Source of the DNA: an uncultured Sphingomonadales bacterium
Lineage (GTDB): Bacteria > Pseudomonadota > Alphaproteobacteria > Sphingomonadales > Sphingomonadaceae
Direction: 5' to 3'
Length of the DNA: 6,289 nt
NCBI GenBank assembly: GCA_937898535.1
Contig: CALDKP010000038.1
Span: forward strand, 1-6,289
Shown: one piece after another, positions 1 to 3,991 of the stretch
How the letters are laid out: each line of letters begins with the position of its first letter
Position numbering within the stretch: the first letter of the stretch is position 1
The notes under the pieces: generated by a model
Seen by the model: the letters and a program-made list of their open reading frames with translations, nothing else
Databases searched by the model: none
What the model was told of the DNA's origin: nothing
Translations under genes and position numbers: made by a program

Positions 1-173
1 GCATGCTGGTATTCGGCTTCGCCATGGTGCTGATCATGGTGTGGAAGCCACGAGGGCTGATTGCGACCCGCGAGCCCTCTGCCCTGCTCACCGATTACCC
101 CCGCGCCTCCGTTCCAATTGGGTCACGCACGGACCCGGCGGAGCCTCCGCTCGCGCGCGGGCATCATCCATGA
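1..173 (+). CDS. livM: C-terminal fragment of a LivM-type branched-chain amino acid ABC transporter permease
   Basis: The 5' part lies outside the window. The frame starts at base 3 (bases 1-2 finish a split codon) and ends at TGA 171-173, giving about 56 residues. It opens with a hydrophobic helix, MLVFGFAMVLIMVW, followed by KPRGLIATREPSALL. A final membrane helix followed by a W(K/R)PRGL(I/L)xTREPS cytoplasmic tail is the hallmark C-terminus of LivM, the inner-membrane permease that works with LivH, LivF, LivG and a periplasmic binding protein to import leucine, isoleucine and valine. Family resemblance is clear to about base 92. After that the tail (TDYPRASVPIGSR...) no longer looks like the usual short charged LivM ending, and local GC is high: 113 of the first 170 bases by hand count. 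The last third may therefore be foreign sequence read in frame up to a chance stop. The stop overlaps the ATG at 170 (ATGA). No liv partner genes are present, and the next frame is an unrelated, truncated glycosidase, so the fragment may have been joined here by rearrangement or mis-assembly. Confidence 0.75.
   Translation, partial: MLVFGFAMVLIMVWKPRGLIATREPSALLTDYPRASVPIGSRTDPAEPPLARGHHP
90..173. other. Junction zone between livM sequence and the internal part of a GH42 gene
   Basis: LivM-like coding is recognisable to about base 92, and GH42-like coding from about base 173 (SAPDAALRGF aligns with the SxxALxxFRxWL helix found just after the catalytic Asn-Glu of GH42 enzymes). The ~80 bases between match neither family by eye and are very GC-rich: 38 of 50 bases at 121-170 are G or C, against 69 of 120 at 961-1080. 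No inverted repeat, transposase fragment or target-site duplication is visible. The exact breakpoint cannot be fixed by reading alone. Confidence 0.55.
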
Positions 174-1681
174 GCGCCCCCGACGCGGCGCTGCGCGGCT
201 TTCGCGGCTGGCTGCAACAGCGCTACGGCAGCGTTGATGGCTTGAACGAGGCCTGGGGCAATGTGTTCTGGTCGATGGAATATGACTATTTTGACCAGAT
301 CGATCTGCCGTTTTTCACGGTCTGCGAAACGAACCCCGCGCATCGCTTGGCCTATCGGCGCTTTGCGTCGGAACAGGTCGTTCGCTTTCATGACGTCATG
401 ATATCTGCGATTCGCCGCCACGCCGCGCCGCACCAGTGGGTGACGCACAATATCATTCCGCCGGCGACAACGGGCGTCGACAATGCAGCGCTGACCCGCG
501 CGCTCGATTTTGTCAGCTATGACAATTATCCGCTCGGCTTTTCCGATCAGCTCATGGCCAAAGCATCGGCTGATGCATGGAAACCATTCATGCGCACCGG
601 GCACCCTGATTTGGCGGCGCTCAATTTTGATTCGGTGCGCGGGCTATCCAAAGGCGCGTGGTGGGTCATGGAGCAGCAGCCCGGGCCCGTAAACTGGGCG
701 CCGCATAATCCGCGTCCCGCGCCGGGCATGGTCCGCCATTGGACGCTTCAGGCATTCGCCCATGGCGCGGCCTGCGTGGCCTTTTTCCGCTGGCGGCAAG
801 TGCCCTTTGCCCAAGAACAAATGCATGCCGGGCTCAGACGACCTGATGACATGCCTGCCGCGGCATGGACGGAAGTGGAACAGGCTGCATTGGACATGCA
901 GCGGCTTGGCGACTTGTCGGTTGTTGCTGCGAAGTCTCCTGTCGCCATTATCATTGATCCGGTGTCCGGCTGGGTCGACGATATTGAACGGCAAGGTGCG
1001 GGCTATCGCTATGATGCGGTCGTCTTCCAATATTATCGTGCGTTGCGTGGCCTTGGCGTGGATGTCGACTTTGTGTCCGCTGGCGACGCGCAGCTGGCGG
1101 GATATCGACTGGTCGTTGTGCCGACCATGGCGGTGGTCGACGATGCCGCGTTCGATGCGTTGCACGCGAGCGATGGCATATTGCTGCTTGGGCCACGCGC
1201 GGGTGCGAAGACCGCGGAGTTCTCGATGAGCGAAGGCCTGCCGCCCGGGCGGCTGCGTGACTTTGTACCTGTCAAAGTCACTTCGGTCGAAACGCTGCGC
1301 GCGGATTGCGGTGGTAGCATTGCGTACAAAGGCGCGGCGTATGAAAGCGGCCGGTGGCGCGAGACGATTGAGGTTGGCGACACTGACGTCATTGCAACCT
1401 ATGAAGATGGCGCACCAGCAGCCGTCCGCGCAGGTCGAAGCATCTATCTCGCGACGCTGACGGACGATGCCTTTCTGACTAACTTGTTTGTCGATTTATG
1501 TGCGGAGGCGGACGTGCAGATTACACCGCTGCCACCCACGTTGCGCTTGCGCCGACGCGGTGAACTGACTTTTGCGTTTAATCTGGATAGCGTCAGCGCG
1601 CGCGCCCCAGCACCGACAGGCGCAGAGTTTGTCATCGGTGGTTCGGACATCGAACCTTATGGCGTTGCTGTCTGGCGTTAG
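170..1681 (+). CDS. GH42 beta-galactosidase, N-terminally truncated (likely non-functional or chimeric)
   Basis: This is the central and C-terminal part of a family 42 glycoside hydrolase, a cytoplasmic enzyme that releases terminal beta-galactose from oligosaccharides. From the ATG at 170 it is 503 residues, against roughly 640-690 in the family. Visible are RYGSVDGLNEAWGNVFWS (res. 18-35), the barrel strand LDFVSYDNYPLGF (112-124), MEQQPGPVNW (167-176), whose E168 (bases 671-673) I take to be the nucleophile, FFRWRQ...EQMHAGL (205-222), then the alpha/beta trimerisation domain (about 257-450) and a small C-terminal beta domain ending VAVWR. The first half of the TIM barrel, with the Asn-Glu acid/base pair, is absent. 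The frame stays open upstream to an ATG at 41, but those 43 residues overlap livM and look nothing like GH42. The ATG at 170 has no clear ribosome-binding site, though it overlaps the livM stop (ATGA). As it stands the protein should not be catalytically competent. The stop TAG overlaps the end of convergent prfC by 4 bases. Confidence 0.85.
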   Translation: MSAPDAALRGFRGWLQQRYGSVDGLNEAWGNVFWSMEYDYFDQIDLPFFTVCETNPAHRLAYRRFASEQVVRFHDVMISAIRRHAAPHQWVTHNIIPPATTGVDNAALTRALDFVSYDNYPLGFSDQLMAKASADAWKPFMRTGHPDLAALNFDSVRGLSKGAWWVMEQQPGPVNWAPHNPRPAPGMVRHWTLQAFAHGAACVAFFRWRQVPFAQEQMHAGLRRPDDMPAAAWTEVEQAALDMQRLGDLSVVAAKSPVAIIIDPVSGWVDDIERQGAGYRYDAVVFQYYRALRGLGVDVDFVSAGDAQLAGYRLVVVPTMAVVDDAAFDALHASDGILLLGPRAGAKTAEFSMSEGLPPGRLRDFVPVKVTSVETLRADCGGSIAYKGAAYESGRWRETIEVGDTDVIATYEDGAPAAVRAGRSIYLATLTDDAFLTNLFVDLCAEADVQITPLPPTLRLRRRGELTFAFNLDSVSARAPAPTGAEFVIGGSDIEPYGVAVWR

Positions 1682-3240
1682 CGTTCTTTGGTCGCGCTGA
1701 ATTTCACGTCAGGGTGCTTTTCCTGCTGATAACCAACATCCCATGACGAACGCGCCATAAACACGGGATGGCCATCGCGGTCCTTCGCCATGTTCCCGCC
1801 ATTGAACGAGATGAATTGCGCAAGTGCCGTGTCCGAACCGATGAGCCAGCGCGCGGTGTCATAAGGCGCAGGCTCCAGAAACGCATCGACCTTATATTCC
1901 GCCTCAAGCCGCGAAATCAGAACGTCGAGCTGCAGTTGCCCGACAACACCAATCACCCAGTTTGAACCAATCTCCGGATAGAAGACTTGAATGACGCCCT
2001 CTTCGCTCAGGTCATCCAGCGCCTTGCGCAGCTGCTTGGTCTTCGTGGGGTCACGCAACACAACGCGGCGCAAAATTTCCGGCGCAAAGTTGGGCAGGCC
2101 GGTAAAGCGCACGTCATTGCGTTCGGACAAAGTATCGCCCACGCGCAAGGTGCCGTGGTTTGGAATGCCGATGATATCGCCGGGTTCCGCGCTGTCGGCA
2201 ATCTCGCGATCTTGCGCGAAAAACAGGATGGGCGAATGAATCGCGACGGGCTTGCCAAGTCCTGAAGGCGTCAGCTTCATGCCGCGTTTGAAGGTACCTG
2301 AGCACAATCGCATGAACGCGATGCGGTCACGATGCTGTGGGTCCATATTGGCCTGCACCTTGAAAATGAAGCCAGTGACTTCTTTTTCGGACGGATCAAT
2401 ATCACCCTTTGAACTGGGTTGCGGGCGCGGTGGCGGCGCATATTTGGCGATGGCGGTGATGAGTTCGATCACGCCGAATTCTTTCAGCGCGGAGCCGAAA
2501 TAGACGGGCGTTAGATCACCGTGCTGGAACGCGGTCAGATCGAACTCGGAATATCCCGCCTGCGCAAGCTCTGCCTCTTCGCGCAGCCGCGCGACGCCCG
2601 CGGGCGTGAGCACATCTTCAAGGCTCGTCGCATTCAGGCCGGCATGGTCACTGATTTTGCCTTCAAACGCCTTGCTGTCGCCCGATGGCTGGCTGAGGCG
2701 ACCGCTGTTAAAGTCATAAAGGCCTTCAAACTCGCCGCCCATGCCCACTGGCCAGTTCATAGGGCACACATCAAGCGCCAGTGCATCGGCGACTTCATCG
2801 ATTGTCTCAAATGCGGGGCGACCTTCACGATCCACCTTGTTGACGAAGGTGATGATCGGAACGCTGCGCAGGCGGCAGACTTCGAAAAGCTTGCGGGTTT
2901 GCGGTTCAATACCCTTTGCTGCGTCGATGACCATGATGGCAGAATCGACCGCCGTCAGCGTCCGATAGGTATCTTCGGAGAAATCCTCATGCCCCGGCGT
3001 ATCGAGCAGATTGAAGACAATGCCGTCTTTTTGGAACGTCATCACCGATGACGTAACCGAAATTCCGCGCTGCTGTTCGATCTTCATCCAGTCGGAACGC
3101 GCACGGCGTGCCTGACCGCGCGCCTTTACTTCGCCGGCCAAGTGAATGGCGCCACCTTGAAGCAAAAGCTTTTCAGTCAGCGTTGTTTTACCCGCATCGG
3201 GGTGGGAGATAATGGCAAAGGTTCGGCGGTTGAGCGTCAT
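1678..3240 (-). CDS. prfC: Peptide chain release factor 3 (RF3), translational GTPase
   Basis: RF3 is a cytoplasmic class II release factor. Its GTPase cycle removes RF1 or RF2 from the ribosome after peptide release. The 520-residue product is slightly shorter than E. coli RF3 (529) because it lacks about 8 residues of the N-terminal extension. The G motifs are intact: G1 SHPDAGKTTLTEK (res. 12-24), G2 QRGISVTSS (57-65), G3 DTPGHEDFSEDTYRT (80-94), G4 NKVD (134-137) and G5-like SAL (250-252). QANMDPQHRDRIAFMRLCSG (296-315) marks domain II, and NFAPE plus the C-terminal region ending HPDVKFSATKER complete the RF3 architecture. SDWMKIEQQRGIS separates it from EF-G. The start is fixed by an in-frame TAA eight codons upstream, but the Shine-Dalgarno match is poor. 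It lies 24 bases downstream of tetR on the same strand, which suggests co-transcription. Its TAA overlaps the convergent GH42 stop, and no terminator hairpin is visible there. Confidence 0.97.
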   Translation of the reverse strand: MTLNRRTFAIISHPDAGKTTLTEKLLLQGGAIHLAGEVKARGQARRARSDWMKIEQQRGISVTSSVMTFQKDGIVFNLLDTPGHEDFSEDTYRTLTAVDSAIMVIDAAKGIEPQTRKLFEVCRLRSVPIITFVNKVDREGRPAFETIDEVADALALDVCPMNWPVGMGGEFEGLYDFNSGRLSQPSGDSKAFEGKISDHAGLNATSLEDVLTPAGVARLREEAELAQAGYSEFDLTAFQHGDLTPVYFGSALKEFGVIELITAIAKYAPPPRPQPSSKGDIDPSEKEVTGFIFKVQANMDPQHRDRIAFMRLCSGTFKRGMKLTPSGLGKPVAIHSPILFFAQDREIADSAEPGDIIGIPNHGTLRVGDTLSERNDVRFTGLPNFAPEILRRVVLRDPTKTKQLRKALDDLSEEGVIQVFYPEIGSNWVIGVVGQLQLDVLISRLEAEYKVDAFLEPAPYDTARWLIGSDTALAQFISFNGGNMAKDRDGHPVFMARSSWDVGYQQEKHPDVKFSATKER

Positions 3241-3264
3241 ACCGCGCGGCTTAGGGATGATTGA

Positions 3265-3888
3265 TTATCGCTTCAACCCGTTTGTCAGAAGGTCGGCGGC
3301 GATAGTCGCCACTTCAGCTGCATCACGATCTTCACCAAGGACACCAAAACGCAGCCCCAAAAACACGTTCATGCCGACAATGGCCCACGCATGGACCTCC
3401 TCGACATCGTCCCGCACTTGCCCTTTGCTCGCCGCATCTTTCAAGCTGGCGAGGTAGCCGTTGACGGTATCTTCATAATGCGCGCGATAACTTGGCGGAT
3501 CGACAAATTCAGCCTCGTCAATAATCCGGTACAGTTCCTTATGCTCGCGCACAAAATTCAAAAACTTGGCAAGTCCCTTACGCTCGCCTTCCAATCGGTC
3601 TGGCTCTGCGGCTATCACAGGCCCCACCGTGCGGCGTACCTGAGCCGACATGTCGCGGACCAGCGCGCGGAACAGCGAATCTTTGGAATCAAAATAGGTG
3701 TAGAAGCTGCCCAAGGCTACGCCGGCCCGCTGCGTAATCGATACGACGGAACTTTCGTGAAAACCCTTTTCACCAAATTCGGCGGCAGCCGCGTCCAACA
3801 ACAGACGCAACGTTTTGCGGCCCCTTTCGGTGCGGGGTGTTTTTTCAGCCGGTGTCATTGTTGCTGATATGCCACGTTCGACCGACAT
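3265..3888 (-). CDS. TetR/AcrR-family transcriptional regulator
   Basis: The 207-residue length is typical of TetR-family one-component regulators: cytoplasmic homodimers with an N-terminal helix-turn-helix and a C-terminal ligand pocket. The DNA-binding domain covers residues about 24-72: LLLDAAAAEFGEKGFHESSVVSI, then ITQRAGVALGSFYTYFDSKDSLF (51-73), where GVALGSFYTYF contains the recognition helix and FDSKDSLF is the conserved helix-4 region. The C-terminal part (80-207) is helical and contains EHKELYRIIDEAEFVDPPSYRAHYE (115-139). I do not recognise its ligand class. The start at 3888 is preferred because GGGAAG (3902-3897) sits 8 bases upstream. The alternative Met11 (3858) lacks a ribosome-binding site, although the first 10 residues lie outside the recognisable fold. 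The gene is transcribed divergently from a TonB-dependent receptor across a 103-base gap containing a strong palindrome, so repression of the receptor and of itself is the likely role (inference). prfC follows after 24 bases. Confidence 0.95.
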   Translation of the reverse strand: MSVERGISATMTPAEKTPRTERGRKTLRLLLDAAAAEFGEKGFHESSVVSITQRAGVALGSFYTYFDSKDSLFRALVRDMSAQVRRTVGPVIAAEPDRLEGERKGLAKFLNFVREHKELYRIIDEAEFVDPPSYRAHYEDTVNGYLASLKDAASKGQVRDDVEEVHAWAIVGMNVFLGLRFGVLGEDRDAAEVATIAADLLTNGLKR

Positions 3889-3896
3889 TCGCTATA

Positions 3897-3902
3897 CTTC
3901 CC
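3897..3902 (-). promoter_or_regulatory. Ribosome-binding site of the tetR gene
   Basis: GGGAAG on the minus strand with 8 bases before the ATG at 3888. It decides in favour of the upstream start, because the in-frame ATG at 3858 is preceded only by GCATATCAGCAACA, which has no purine-rich anti-16S match. Confidence 0.65.
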
Positions 3903-3911
3903 AAAGCCATT

Positions 3912-3933
3912 AAGTTGAAACATGGTTCAACTT
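3912..3933. promoter_or_regulatory. 22-bp palindrome, probable operator for the adjacent TetR regulator
   Basis: AAGTTGAA (3912-3919) and TTCAACTT (3926-3933) are perfect inverted repeats around ACATGG. The central bases also pair except for A3920/G3925, so 10 of 11 symmetric positions match. A site of about 20 bp with this symmetry between a tetR-family gene and a divergent target is the usual arrangement for a TetR dimer operator. It covers the putative -35 and spacer of the receptor promoter and the predicted start point of the tetR transcript, so bound protein would block both. The assignment to this regulator rests on position and symmetry only. Confidence 0.75.
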
Positions 3934-3943
3934 TCAGTATACG
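3915..3943 (+). promoter_or_regulatory. Putative sigma70-type promoter of the TonB-dependent receptor gene
   Basis: TTGAAA (3915-3920; 5 of 6 to TTGACA), a 17-base spacer, then TATACG (3938-3943; 4 of 6 to TATAAT). The predicted start is near 3950, which gives a leader of about 42 bases. The -35 box lies inside the palindrome at 3912-3933, as expected for a repressed promoter. Alphaproteobacterial promoters are loosely conserved, so this is a motif match only. Confidence 0.5.
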
Positions 3944-3963
3944 CATATTTGGAAATGGGTAAA
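3936..3963 (-). promoter_or_regulatory. Putative promoter of the tetR(-prfC) transcript
   Basis: On the minus strand, TTTACC (3963-3958; 4 of 6 to TTGACA), a 16-base spacer and TATACT (3941-3936; 5 of 6 to TATAAT). Its -10 overlaps the divergent receptor -10 through the palindrome GTATAC (3937-3942). The predicted start, about 3929, lies within the operator-like repeat, which fits autoregulation. The -35 match is weak. Confidence 0.4.
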
Positions 3964-3980
3964 GGCCCGCATTTCAATCA

Positions 3981-3986
3981 GGAGAG
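3981..3986 (+). promoter_or_regulatory. Ribosome-binding site of the TonB-dependent receptor gene
   Basis: GGAGAG with GGAG four bases long and 7 bases between GGAG and the ATG at 3992. It selects this start over the upstream out-of-frame ATG at 3922 and the in-frame Met8 at 4013, and it places a complete signal peptide at the N-terminus. Confidence 0.7.
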
Positions 3987-3991
3987 TGACA

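Noticed and set aside
41..169. Upstream in-frame extension of the GH42 frame from the ATG at 41.
   Set aside because: The 43 added residues (Arg/Pro/Ala-rich) do not resemble GH42, overlap the livM coding frame and have no ribosome-binding site. They look like an out-of-frame reading of livM and junction sequence.
164..604. Minus-strand 146-codon frame opposite the GH42 gene.
   Set aside because: The plus strand carries clear GH42 motifs over the same bases. The minus product is a mirror of those codons with no recognisable domain.
2521..3051. Plus-strand 176-codon frame antisense to prfC.
   Set aside because: It lies wholly within the conserved GTPase domain of prfC, with no family resemblance and no ribosome-binding context.
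3264..3288. Possible prfC promoter at the tetR 3' end on the minus strand: CTGACA (3288-3283) and GATAAT (3269-3264).
   Set aside because: Each hexamer is a good match, but the 13-base spacing is too short for a sigma70 promoter, and no better-spaced partner is present.
3912..3933. The palindrome read as a transcription terminator.
   Set aside because: Both flanking genes start here and point away, the arms are AT-rich, and there is no T-run; an operator fits far better.
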